From contig CALRQJ020000002.1 of assembly GCA_943370285.1 (NCBI GenBank), forward strand, positions 248,001 to 312,000: DNA of 64,000 bases. Direction: 5' to 3'. Every line of letters starts with the position of its first letter. The stretch's first letter is position 1. Position numbers and translations under genes: made by a program. The notes under the pieces were generated by a model. It searched no databases, had not been told where the DNA came from, and was given only the letters and a program-made list of their open reading frames with translations. This document shows, piece after piece, positions 17,949 to 27,000 of the stretch. Source of the stretch: CALRQJ02 sp943370285 (GTDB lineage Bacteria > Bacteroidota > Bacteroidia > Chitinophagales > Chitinophagaceae).

Positions 17949-19871
17949 ATGCCTCAAAAACCAGAAATTGACCTAACGGATAGTTTTGAAAAAATTCCCG
18001 TTAAGATTTTCCCTAGTTCATCAGACGGCTCTGTATATGTAGCTGCAGAAATTGCAGCCATCATTAAAGCAAAGCAGTCAAATGGCGAAAACTGTGTGCT
18101 AGGATTAGCTACCGGTTCAACTCCCATCAGCATGTATAAAGAGCTGGTAAGATTACATAAAGAAGAAGGCTTAAGTTTCAAAAACGTCATTACATTTAAT
18201 CTAGATGAATATTATCCTTTAGACAGAGATGCTTTTCAAAGCTATTGGAGTTTCATGCATCGACATCTGTTTAACCATATTGATATTGATGCTGCTAATA
18301 TTCATATTCCCAACGGCGAATTAGGTAAAGAAGACATCAAACCGCATTGTCAGCAATACGAACACTTGATTGAATCCGTTGGTGGTATTGATTTACAAAT
18401 ATTAGGAATAGGTAACAACGGACATATCGGTTTTAATGAACCGGGTTCAAGTATTTTTTCTAAAACAAGACTAACTTCTTTAGACAATACTACTCGAATT
18501 GCCAACAGTTATGAGTTTCAGAATATTTCTCAAGTACCAAGAATGGCTGTAACAATGGGCATCAGCACCATTATGAAAGCCAAACGAATTCTTCTTATGG
18601 CTTGGGGAATGAAAGCCGGTATTGTTGCTAAATCTGTTGAAGGACATGTGACAGAGCAAATTCCTGCCAGTATCTTACAACAACACAATGATTGCACATT
18701 TGTAGTTGACGAAACAGCAGCAGCAGAATTAACCCGTAACAAATCGCCTTGGTTAACCGGCGAATGTGAATGGACGCCAAAAATGATTAAAAGAGCTGTA
18801 GTTAATATGGCTTTGAAAACGGGGAAATCCATCTTAAGCCTTACCAGCCATGACTACAACGAAAATGGTTTAAGCGATTTATTGGTGGAACAAGGTGATG
18901 CTTACGAAATTAATTTGCAAGTGTATTACATGTTAAGGGATAGTATCACCGGTTGGCCGGGAGGAAAACCCAATGCGGTAATTCCAAAACATCCGGAAAG
19001 AAGTACACCGTACCCTAAACGTTGTTTGATTTTCTCCCCTCACCCCGATGATGATATAATAAGTATGGGTGGTACTTTTCAACGTTTACATGACCAAGGA
19101 CATGAAGTACATGTTGCTTACCAAACTAGTGGAAACATTGCAGTTACCGATGAATTTGTTACTCGTTTTCTCGACTTTGCTGTAGGTTTTGAACATATGT
19201 TTGGCATAGACAACAAAACAAGTCAGCAAATTTTGAGTGCAGCACAAACCTTCTTAGCAACAAAAGGAAAGAACGATAAAGACACAGCAGCCATTAGAGC
19301 CATTAAAGGTTTAATAAGACGTTGCGAAGCCAAAGCTACATGCAGGTATGTTGGTTTAACCGACGATAGGGCTCATTTTCAAAACCTACCTTTTTACGAA
19401 ACCGGTACCATTGAAAAAAATCCGATGGGTGAAGAAGATGTCTTGCTCACCATGGAATTATTACAAAAATTACAACCCCAACAAGTATTTTGTGCCGGTG
19501 ATTTGGCCGATCCACATGGTACACATAAAGTATGTCTCGACATTGTGTTTGAAAGTTTAAGAAGATTAAAAGCTGCAGGAGAAGCATGGGTAAACGACTG
19601 TTATGTGTGGATGTACAAGGGTGCTTGGCAAGAATGGGATATTGCTGAAATTGAGATGGCAATACCAATGAGTCCTGACCAAGTGATGAGTAAACGATTT
19701 GGAATTTTTATACACCAAAGTCAGAAAGATATGGTGCCTTTTCAAGGAAGTGATTCAAGAGAGTTCTGGCAAAGAGCCGAAGAAAGAAATGCCAATACGG
19801 CTAACTACTACTCGGCTTTAGGCTTAACGAAATATGCAGCCATGGAAGCTTTTGTAAGATGGCATTTTTAA
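17949..19871 (+). CDS. nagB: Glucosamine-6-phosphate deaminase-like protein fused to a PIG-L/LmbE deacetylase-like domain
   Basis: 640 residues. Residues 1-300 are NagB-like: LATGSTP (phosphate site), FNLDEYYPLD (D86) and GIGNNGHIGFNEPGS (N157, H159, E164). Asn at 157 also occurs in Gram-positive NagB proteins, so it need not abolish activity. Residues about 350-640 are PIG-L/LmbE-like with SPHPDDDIISMGG (H365-D369) and ADPHGTHKV. Long fused forms are known in Bacteroidota. NagB would convert glucosamine-6-P to fructose-6-P plus ammonia; a second, GlcNAc-type deacetylase activity would fit amino-sugar catabolism, but that is inference. It is cytoplasmic and monocistronic. Confidence 0.9.
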   Translation: MPQKPEIDLTDSFEKIPVKIFPSSSDGSVYVAAEIAAIIKAKQSNGENCVLGLATGSTPISMYKELVRLHKEEGLSFKNVITFNLDEYYPLDRDAFQSYWSFMHRHLFNHIDIDAANIHIPNGELGKEDIKPHCQQYEHLIESVGGIDLQILGIGNNGHIGFNEPGSSIFSKTRLTSLDNTTRIANSYEFQNISQVPRMAVTMGISTIMKAKRILLMAWGMKAGIVAKSVEGHVTEQIPASILQQHNDCTFVVDETAAAELTRNKSPWLTGECEWTPKMIKRAVVNMALKTGKSILSLTSHDYNENGLSDLLVEQGDAYEINLQVYYMLRDSITGWPGGKPNAVIPKHPERSTPYPKRCLIFSPHPDDDIISMGGTFQRLHDQGHEVHVAYQTSGNIAVTDEFVTRFLDFAVGFEHMFGIDNKTSQQILSAAQTFLATKGKNDKDTAAIRAIKGLIRRCEAKATCRYVGLTDDRAHFQNLPFYETGTIEKNPMGEEDVLLTMELLQKLQPQQVFCAGDLADPHGTHKVCLDIVFESLRRLKAAGEAWVNDCYVWMYKGAWQEWDIAEIEMAIPMSPDQVMSKRFGIFIHQSQKDMVPFQGSDSREFWQRAEERNANTANYYSALGLTKYAAMEAFVRWHF

Positions 19872-19891
19872 TGGATCAATTAGTTTATTAC

Positions 19892-19917
19892 AAAGCAGTC
19901 TTACGGCTGCTTTTTTT
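19892..19917 (+). terminator. Intrinsic terminator after the NagB/PIG-L gene
   Basis: A 9-bp stem (AAAGCAGTC / GGCTGCTTT, one G-U pair) with a TTAC tetraloop and a T-run, 20 bp after the stop codon. Confidence 0.85.
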
Positions 19918-19934
19918 ATTCCTAATTTGCAGGT

Positions 19935-20657
19935 ATGTTTCCTTTTAAGAAATGGATTAAACAAATAGCCAATCAATTGCCATTTGCAATTACTGCCAAT
20001 CAGCGCTATGACAGACTGACAAAGGCAATTATTCAACAAACATGTAAGGCTGATAGTATTTGTGTTGATATCGGCAGTCACGAAGGCACTATCTTAAAAA
20101 TGTTTATTGAACAATGCCCTAAAGCTGTTCATTTTGCATTTGAACCTATTCCCTCTTTGTACAAACTATTAAAACGAAAATATACCAGTGCTTGCCAAGT
20201 ATTTCCCTATGCATTAAGCAATACAACAGCAAAAACAAGTTTTCAATTCGCTCCAACTCACCCGGCATTTAGCGGATTACTAGAGCGAAAACTTCCGAAG
20301 GATATAACTACTACAACAATAGAAGTTGAAACGGCCTGCTTAGACAATATTATTCCCAATAATACAATTATCAGACTCATCAAGCTTGATATTGAAGGTG
20401 GCGAATACAATGCCTTGTTAGGAGCTGAAAAAACAATTTTGTATAGCCACCCTATCATTTTATTTGAGTTTGGCAAAGGCGCTGCAGATGTTTATCAAGT
20501 CAATCCCATCCAAATGTTTCAATTGTTTGGTAAATGGAATTACTCCATTTTTTTACTTCCTCATTTCTTAGAAAACAAGCCTCCACTTTCACTGAATCAA
20601 TTTGAAATGATTTATCAAAATAATTCTGACTATTTTTTTGTAGCAGTGCATCAATAA
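19935..20657 (+). CDS. FkbM family methyltransferase
   Basis: 240 residues. The SAM site is SICVDIGSHEGTILKMF, followed by FAFEPIPSLYKLL and the FkbM hallmark LIKLDIEGGEYNALLGAE, then HPIILFEFG. FkbM enzymes methylate hydroxyl groups on sugars, polyketides and other metabolites. It starts 18 bp after the previous terminator. The gene is followed at 87 bp by the glutamine amidotransferase; a functional connection to that pair is possible but unsupported beyond position. Confidence 0.88.
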   Translation: MFPFKKWIKQIANQLPFAITANQRYDRLTKAIIQQTCKADSICVDIGSHEGTILKMFIEQCPKAVHFAFEPIPSLYKLLKRKYTSACQVFPYALSNTTAKTSFQFAPTHPAFSGLLERKLPKDITTTTIEVETACLDNIIPNNTIIRLIKLDIEGGEYNALLGAEKTILYSHPIILFEFGKGAADVYQVNPIQMFQLFGKWNYSIFLLPHFLENKPPLSLNQFEMIYQNNSDYFFVAVHQ

Positions 20658-20720
20658 AACAATAATACCACAACTAACAGTTGTTGAAAACAGGCAGTAT
20701 TTCCGAATTGTTAAAAACAC

Positions 20721-20728
20721 TAAGTTTG
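20721..20728 (+). promoter_or_regulatory. Candidate -7 box for the glutamine amidotransferase gene
   Basis: TAAGTTTG matches TAnnTTTG exactly, 16 bp before ATG 20745. A TTTC sits about 19 bp upstream as a poor -33 element. It suggests the amidotransferase is transcribed separately from the FkbM gene, with a very short leader. Confidence 0.45.
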
Positions 20729-20744
20729 TCGCCAATTGTAGCTG

Positions 20745-21581
20745 ATGTACAACAAACAAAAAATAAGGATAGCAGTACTTGATTTGTATGATGGTCATGC
20801 CAATCAAGGGATGCGTTGTATTCGGGAAATTATCAACCAGTGGGGCGAAATCAACCACTACGATGTATTTTACCAAGAGTTTGATGTGAGACAGCATTAT
20901 GAAGTACCCGACACTAATTTCGATGTTTATATTTCAAGCGGTGGCCCAGGTTCTCCATTAGAAAGTGAGGGCAACACTTGGGATACAAAATTTATCCATT
21001 GGCTACAAAGTATCGAAGATTGGAACAATAACAGTAATCATTACCCGAAAAAACATGTGTTTTTTATCTGCCACAGTTTTCAATTGGCTTGCAGACATTA
21101 CCAAATAGGAAATGTATGTAAACGAAAATCAACTGCTTTTGGCGTTTTCCCAATTCATATGTTAGCCGAAGGAACACAAGAAACCATTTTCGAAGGATTA
21201 AGAGATCCATTTTATGGCGTTGATAGTAGAGATTACCAGGTTATTGAACCAAACCTTCAACGTATTACTGAAATGGGTGGAAGCATATTAGCCATCGAAA
21301 AAAATAGGCCACATGTACCGTACGAAAGGGCAATCATGTCTATTCGTTTCAATGATTATTTTATTGGTACTCAATTTCATCCCGAGGCAGATGCGGTGGG
21401 TATGTCTATGTATCTTCAAAGAGAAGATAAAAAAGAAACGGTAATTGCTAACCACGGCGAAGCAAAATGGAAAAGCATGATCGAACACCTTAACGATCCG
21501 GAAAAAATTATGTGGACATACAATCATCTACTACCAAATTTTTTAAACCATGCTGTTGGTGAATTAGTTGAAAGTGCATAA
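20745..21581 (+). CDS. Class I glutamine amidotransferase-like protein
   Basis: 278 residues. The GATase-1 fold is visible from an oxyanion loop SSGGPGSP (66-71), a nucleophile elbow FFICHSFQL (C109) and the catalytic pair in GTQFHPEAD (H212, E214). The Cys-His-Glu triad is complete, although the usual G-x-C-x-G elbow is altered to ICHSF. Such domains hydrolyse glutamine and hand ammonia to a synthetase, or act as gamma-glutamyl hydrolases. The next gene, 116 bp downstream, encodes an ATP-grasp-like protein, a classic ammonia acceptor partner. It is not GuaA, CarA, TrpG or PurQ by length or motifs. Substrate unknown. Confidence 0.82.
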   Translation: MYNKQKIRIAVLDLYDGHANQGMRCIREIINQWGEINHYDVFYQEFDVRQHYEVPDTNFDVYISSGGPGSPLESEGNTWDTKFIHWLQSIEDWNNNSNHYPKKHVFFICHSFQLACRHYQIGNVCKRKSTAFGVFPIHMLAEGTQETIFEGLRDPFYGVDSRDYQVIEPNLQRITEMGGSILAIEKNRPHVPYERAIMSIRFNDYFIGTQFHPEADAVGMSMYLQREDKKETVIANHGEAKWKSMIEHLNDPEKIMWTYNHLLPNFLNHAVGELVESA

Positions 21582-21650
21582 TTTTTTGGGTTGGATTACT
21601 TTATTATTAAGTGCACTATTTTTAGTATTAAATAATTATCTTCATGTATC

Positions 21651-21680
21651 ATTCCTCAAACTAATTGAGGAATTTTTTTT
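21651..21680 (+). terminator. Intrinsic terminator or leader hairpin upstream of the ATP-grasp-like gene
   Basis: A perfect 9-bp stem (ATTCCTCAA / TTGAGGAAT) with loop ACTAA and seven T follows the amidotransferase gene by 70 bp and ends only 17 bp before ATG 21698. No TAnnTTTG element fits between it and the ATG. A weak -7 candidate TATCTTCA (21637-21644) would place transcription start at the hairpin base. It therefore either separates the two genes or attenuates expression of the second. Confidence 0.75.
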
Positions 21681-21697
21681 CAGTAAAAAAGACAGTA

Positions 21698-22894
21698 ATG
21701 GTTGCAGATTTAAGAAAATGGTTTAATGAAAAATTTACTGCCGAAAAATACCAAGCGTATTTAGATGAGTTGAATAGTGTTCATCCCGGTGGCATTGAAT
21801 TTAGGGTAGCAGAAACTCCCATTTTTATTGATAAAGTATTTACAGAAAAAATGGTAAGTGCATGTGAAAGTATTGTAGATGTTATTACTCAATATAATTT
21901 TAAAACACTTACCTCTCATGCCATTCCGGATAATGTAAGAGTACCCAACGAGAATGCTTTCTCTCATTTTATTGCATTTGACTTTGGTATTTGTGAAAAT
22001 GAAGATGGTAGTTTAGAACCTCAATTGATTGAAATGCAGGGCTTCCCTACCCTTTTTGCTTATCAAGTTTTGCATGAACAAATTACCCGTAAACATTTTG
22101 ATATTCCTGCTAACTATAGCACTTACCTAAATGGTTTTGATAAAGACAGTTATTTGCAACTACTCAAAGAAATCATCTTAGGTAATCATCAGCCTGAACA
22201 TGTAATTCTATTAGAGATTTTTCCGCATCAACAAAAAACTAAAATTGACTTTTACTGCACTGAAGATTACATTGGTATTAAACCTGTTTGTCTTACTGAA
22301 CTAATACAGGAAGGCGATAAATTATTTTATTTGAATGATGGCATAAAAACACCGGTGAAAAGAATTTACAACAGGGTGATTTTTGATGATTTACAACAAC
22401 AGTCAGCTGAAGTACAAGAAAAAGGAAAGTTGTTGTTAGAACCATTAGATGTAGAATGGGTGCCGCATCCCAATTGGTTTTATAGAATCAGTAAATACAC
22501 TTTGCCATATATCAGTCACCCTTATGTTCCAAAAACTCGTTTTTTAAATGAAGTAGTAGATATGCCTGCTGATTTAGAAAACTATGTATTGAAACCATTG
22601 TTTTCTTTTGCCGGACAAGGCGTTGTGATAGACGTTACAATTGAAGATATTGCTGCCGTGAAAGATCCTGAAAATTGGATTTTACAACGTAAAGTAAAAT
22701 ATGCAGATGTTGTTGCAACACCTGATATTCCTGCAAAAGCTGAAATAAGAATTTTTTACTTCTGGAAAGAAGGCGAACCAAGACCAATTGGTACGCATAA
22801 TCTAGCCCGATTAAGTAAAGGCAAAATGATTGGCGTTAGATATAACCAAGACAAAGAATGGGTTGGTGGTTCTTTAGCTTATTTTGAACAATAA
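21698..22894 (+). CDS. ATP-grasp-like ligase, partner of the preceding amidotransferase
   Basis: 398 residues from ATG 21698; the longer frame back to TTG 21665 starts inside the terminator hairpin and is rejected. Visible features are PQLIEMQGFPTLFAYQ (about 108-123, recalling the acidic/aromatic substrate strand of glutathionylspermidine-synthase-like enzymes), NYVLKPLFSFAGQGVVID (about 295-312, Lys plus Gly loop as in ATP-grasp phosphate binding), WILQRKV (328-333), KAEIRIFYFW (347-356) and GTHNLARLSKGKMIGVRYN (365-383), which could supply Mg ligands. I infer an ATP-dependent carboxylate-amine ligase using ammonia from the neighbouring GATase. The family has no function known to me. Confidence 0.6.
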   Translation: MVADLRKWFNEKFTAEKYQAYLDELNSVHPGGIEFRVAETPIFIDKVFTEKMVSACESIVDVITQYNFKTLTSHAIPDNVRVPNENAFSHFIAFDFGICENEDGSLEPQLIEMQGFPTLFAYQVLHEQITRKHFDIPANYSTYLNGFDKDSYLQLLKEIILGNHQPEHVILLEIFPHQQKTKIDFYCTEDYIGIKPVCLTELIQEGDKLFYLNDGIKTPVKRIYNRVIFDDLQQQSAEVQEKGKLLLEPLDVEWVPHPNWFYRISKYTLPYISHPYVPKTRFLNEVVDMPADLENYVLKPLFSFAGQGVVIDVTIEDIAAVKDPENWILQRKVKYADVVATPDIPAKAEIRIFYFWKEGEPRPIGTHNLARLSKGKMIGVRYNQDKEWVGGSLAYFEQ

Positions 22895-22895
22895 A

Positions 22896-22924
22896 AAATT
22901 CCCCGGCTTTTGACCGGGGAATTT
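22896..22924. terminator. Bidirectional intrinsic terminator
   Basis: A perfect 11-bp stem (AAATTCCCCGG / CCGGGGAATTT) with a 7-nt loop, flanked by A- and T-rich runs, between the convergent ATP-grasp-like and CusB-like genes. Confidence 0.88.
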
Positions 22925-22927
22925 CAT

Positions 22928-24070
22928 TTACTCTTCTTCCATTTTATTTTTTAGCATACCTAATAAGGAATAGGCATTTTTAACAACTATTTTTTGTTTC
23001 AACCAATCCATATTTTGTTGCGGCTTAATTGCAATCCAACCGTTTTCATGGCCAGCGGTTTCAATTAACTTCAATTCAAATGTATTCTTGTTTGTAGCGA
23101 TGAAAAGGTACTGTTTACCCTCAAACCTTACAACAGCATCTTCAGGAACAGCAATAACGGGCTTGTTTCCCAATTCAAAAACACCGGTTAAAAACATACC
23201 CGGCAATAATTCATGGATATTATGATTTTCAAAATGGCAATGAACCAATCCACTTCTAGACTCATCAACATTTTTAGTGGCCAAAATAACATCAACTAGA
23301 TATTCTTTTGATGGATTATCATTCAAAGCAACTTTACCTTTCATACCTTTTTTGAATAAAGAAATATCTTTTTCAAAAACAGTCATAGCAGCATGAATAT
23401 CATCCGGATTTACTAATTCAAACAGTACATCTGAAGGATTTACATACTTGCCAATATTGACATTTATTGTAGTAACATAGCCACTAATCGGTGATCGTAC
23501 ATTAACGATTCTGCTAATTTTATTTACCGTTAATTTTTCCGGATCAATATTAATAATGCGAAGTTTTTCTTCCAATGCTTTGATGATTACTTGCTGCATT
23601 TTGAAATCACTCAACACTTGTTGGTAATTTTTCTTACTTACAGCATCGGCATCACTTAATTCTTTTTGTCGTTGTAAATCTGCAGACAAATATTCCATCT
23701 TGGCCTTAGCCATTAAGTAATCTTGTTGCAGTTGAACATAAGATTGATCCTCCATTACAGCAATTACTTCTCCTTTTCTTACACTTGTACCGGGTAGCAA
23801 ATGAGAACTTTTTAAGTACCCACCTAAAGGAAAGCTAATTGATACCAAACTTTGTGGAGGTACATCCACTTGTCCATTGACTTTAATGGTTGTACTGATT
23901 ACTTTATCAACAGGATTAGCAATTGTTAAAGCAGCATTTTTCAATTGTGCTTCATTAAGGATCACAGTAGTTTCGATTAAAGGTTGTTTTTCAACAACTG
24001 CTTGTTTATCTGTCTTACTGTTACACGATATCAACGTCATCAACAGTATCCATCCAAATATATTTTTCAT
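22928..24070 (-). CDS. RND efflux periplasmic adaptor lipoprotein (CusB/CzcB-like)
   Basis: About 380 residues. Start at ATG 24070 gives a standard lipoprotein signal (MKNIFGWILLMTLISCNSK); the longer frame to TTG 24091 would overlap the pump gene and is rejected. Features of membrane fusion proteins are the lipoyl-type SFPLGGYLKSSHLLPGTSV, a coiled-coil hairpin rich in Q/K (about 120-180), RSPISGYVTTINVNIGKYV and a beta-barrel with LLPGMFLTG. It would link the inner-membrane pump to the TolC-like domain. It is the last gene of the metal operon, 7 bp after the pump gene. Confidence 0.93.
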   Translation of the reverse strand: MKNIFGWILLMTLISCNSKTDKQAVVEKQPLIETTVILNEAQLKNAALTIANPVDKVISTTIKVNGQVDVPPQSLVSISFPLGGYLKSSHLLPGTSVRKGEVIAVMEDQSYVQLQQDYLMAKAKMEYLSADLQRQKELSDADAVSKKNYQQVLSDFKMQQVIIKALEEKLRIINIDPEKLTVNKISRIVNVRSPISGYVTTINVNIGKYVNPSDVLFELVNPDDIHAAMTVFEKDISLFKKGMKGKVALNDNPSKEYLVDVILATKNVDESRSGLVHCHFENHNIHELLPGMFLTGVFELGNKPVIAVPEDAVVRFEGKQYLFIATNKNTFELKLIETAGHENGWIAIKPQQNMDWLKQKIVVKNAYSLLGMLKNKMEEE

Positions 24071-24077
24071 AACGTAA

Positions 24078-27000
24078 TTAGTTGTTTTCAAGTAAATAAT
24101 CTAGTTCCGCAATAGACAAAGCTTGTGCTTTTAAGATGTTTGCATATTGTAATTGAATTGCAATAGCTGTTTGCATCAAATTACCCCATTCTAAATATCC
24201 AATTTGTCCGCCCTTATAACTCAAATTAGCTGTTTCAATAATTTGATTCGCCTGTGGCAATGCACTTTCTTTATAATACTGAATAGCTTTTGTCCACTTT
24301 TCATAATCCAATTTTGCTTGTTGTAATTGTTGTTTTAAATCGATATTCACCGACTTTTCTTCAGCAAGCATAAGCTGTTCTTTAATTTTTGATGCAGTAA
24401 TTTTTGCTTTTTGAGCTTTGTTAAACACAGGAATATTAATTCCGGCTGTAAGGGATGAAAACCGATTTCCGGCATTAAAATACTTTTCAGTTCGGTCTTT
24501 GTATGTTTGCCAACCCGATAAAGACTGATTGTTAAATCCTACTAAAAAATCAGGTTTAAGTCTTGTTTGCTCTAAAGCGGTTTCTGCAACTACTTGTTGA
24601 TGCATTTGTTGAGATAGTTGTAGCAAAGGATGTTGATTCAGCTTAGCAGTGTCATATAGTTTCACTACTTGCTGTAACTCATCCTTTGGAAGTATGGTAA
24701 CATCAATTTGCAATAAAATAGCCAATTGTTGCTGAACAGCTTGTTGATCTGAAAGTACCAACTGCTGTTGCAATTGATTTTGACTGACAGCATTATCTAA
24801 CGACATTTTTTCCAACAAATATGATTCTCCCTTACTATACTTTAATTGAGCCAAGCGCTGATAGTTTTTGTAAATACTATCTGCTTTCAATAGTTGTATT
24901 TGTTGCATCTGGTTGTATTGTAACTCAATGTACAATTGACGAATTAACCGTTTCACCTCAGTGAATTGTAAAACAGCTTGGGTATTGGCTTGTGCTAAAA
25001 AAGCGGCTAATACATCTTTTTGTCTTTTTGTAGTACCAACAGCAGGTAAGCCTTGAAGTATGGAAATCTTACTATCAAAATTGAAACTATTATAGTTGCC
25101 TAATTCGGTTAGAAATTGTGTTTTTGGTATTTCTCCCGAAGTTTTTTGCAAAGCGGAGACATACTGTTGTTGTAGCGTTGCCACTTTTAAAGGCTGTGCA
25201 TTTGAGGCTGCTAATTGAAACAATTCATCTAACGATTTTCTTTCTACTTTTTGTTGTGCCATTGCAGAAAAGGAAAGCAGCAATAAAACAATAGTAGCAA
25301 CGGTTGGTATTTTTTTCTTTCTCTTGGGTTTTCGCTCAAACAACAAGTATAGCGAAGGCAAGACAAATAGTGTTAGAAGTGTAGCTGAAATCAATCCACC
25401 AATAACAACGGTTGCTAAAGGTCGTTGCACTTCTGCACCTGCGCCATTACTAATGGCCATTGGTAAAAAGCCAAGTGATGCAACTGCTGCAGTCATTAAT
25501 ACCGGTCTTAATCTAACTTGTGTAGCCTGCATGATTACTTCCTTTAAATGATGAATGCCATCTTTTTTTAATCGATTCATTTCGCTTATTAATACTATAC
25601 CATTTAATACCGCTACACCAAACAACGCAATAAAGCCTACACCGGCCGATATACTAAATGGCATTCCTCTTGTCCACAATGCTAATACACCACCAATGGC
25701 TGATAATGGAATGGCGGAAAAAATTAATAAACAATATTTTAATTGATTAAAGGCAAAATATAATAAGACTAAAATGAGCAATAAAGCAATGGGTAATGCA
25801 ATAGCAAGTCTTCGAGTGGCATGTTGTAAATTCTCATACGCCCCACCATATTTAATGAAATATCCGGCAGGTAATTTCAAATTGGCATTGGCTTTATCGG
25901 TCAACTCTGCAACTATGCTTTGCACATCTCTACCCCTTACATTAAAACCTACAGTAATTCTGCGTTGTGCATCCTCTCGTTGAATTTGATAAGGTCCATC
26001 TTGCAAATTGATGGTTGCCAACATTCGCAATGGTACCTGTTGTCCGTTACTCAAACCAACCATCAAATTTTCGATATTATCAATATTGTTTTTGTCTTTT
26101 TCGTTTAATCTAATAACTAAATCGTATCGCTTATCATTTTCAAAAACAAGTCCACTTACTGCACCTGCATACGCAGCTTGTAAAGTGTTATTGATATCAG
26201 CAATAGTAGCACCAAATTTTGCTATTGCAGGTCTGTTATAAGTAACAACCATCTGCGGAACTCCTGTGATGGTTTCAATAAACAAATCTTTAGCGCCATC
26301 TACTTTATTTATAATTCCACCTAATTTATCAGCGTAAGTAGATAAGCTATCTAGGTCATCACCAAAAATTTTGCATACTACATCTTGTCTTGCTCCTGTC
26401 ATTAATTCATTAAAACGCATTTGTACCGGAAACTGAAAACCTGTTGCTACACCCGGAACATCTTTTAGTGCCTCACTCATTTTTTCAGCTAATTCATCAA
26501 AGCTTTTTGCATTGGTCCACTCTTTCTTTGGCTTTAGAATAACCATCATATCTGCAGCTTCAACGGGCATTGGGTCAGTTGGAATTTCACCCGATCCAAT
26601 TTTGGTTACTATTTTTTCTACTTCATCAAATTGTTCTAATAAAACCCCAGCTGTCTTTTGAGTTTCTTCGATGGTTTTTGATAAAGAAGAACCCGTAAGC
26701 AATCTCGTATCCACAGCGAAATCGCCTTCTTCTAATTTCGGAATAAACTCACCACCCAACGTTGTTAAAATAAAAATGGATATTAAAAACAATGCCATGC
26801 TTGCACCAATCACTAGCTTAGGTATTTGTAACACTTTAAGCAACAATGGTCGGTACCAATGTTGAAATTGGCGGATCATTCTATCGGAGAAATTTTCTTT
26901 ATGACTGATATGTTTACTCAAAAACAAAGCACTCATCATGGGGATGTAGGTTAACGATAAAATGAAGGCACCAATGATGGCAAACGAAACTGTCTGTGCC

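Noticed and set aside
18417..18428. Asn instead of Asp in the NagB GIGNNGH loop as evidence of inactivation
   Set aside because: Asn at this position is also found in NagB proteins of Gram-positive bacteria, so it is not a loss-of-function mark.
20675..20690. The word TAACAGTTGTTGAAAA also found at 60854-60869
   Set aside because: A 16-base match between two AT-rich spacers is expected about once by chance in a window of this size, and the contexts differ.
21665..21697. TTG start of the ATP-grasp-like gene
   Set aside because: The codon lies in the 3' arm of the terminator hairpin; ATG 21698 is the sensible start.
15748..22894. Biosynthetic gene cluster spanning the methyltransferases and the amidotransferase pair
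   Set aside because: The genes are separated by terminators and own promoters, and no core synthase or transporter is present; only the last two genes look like a functional pair.
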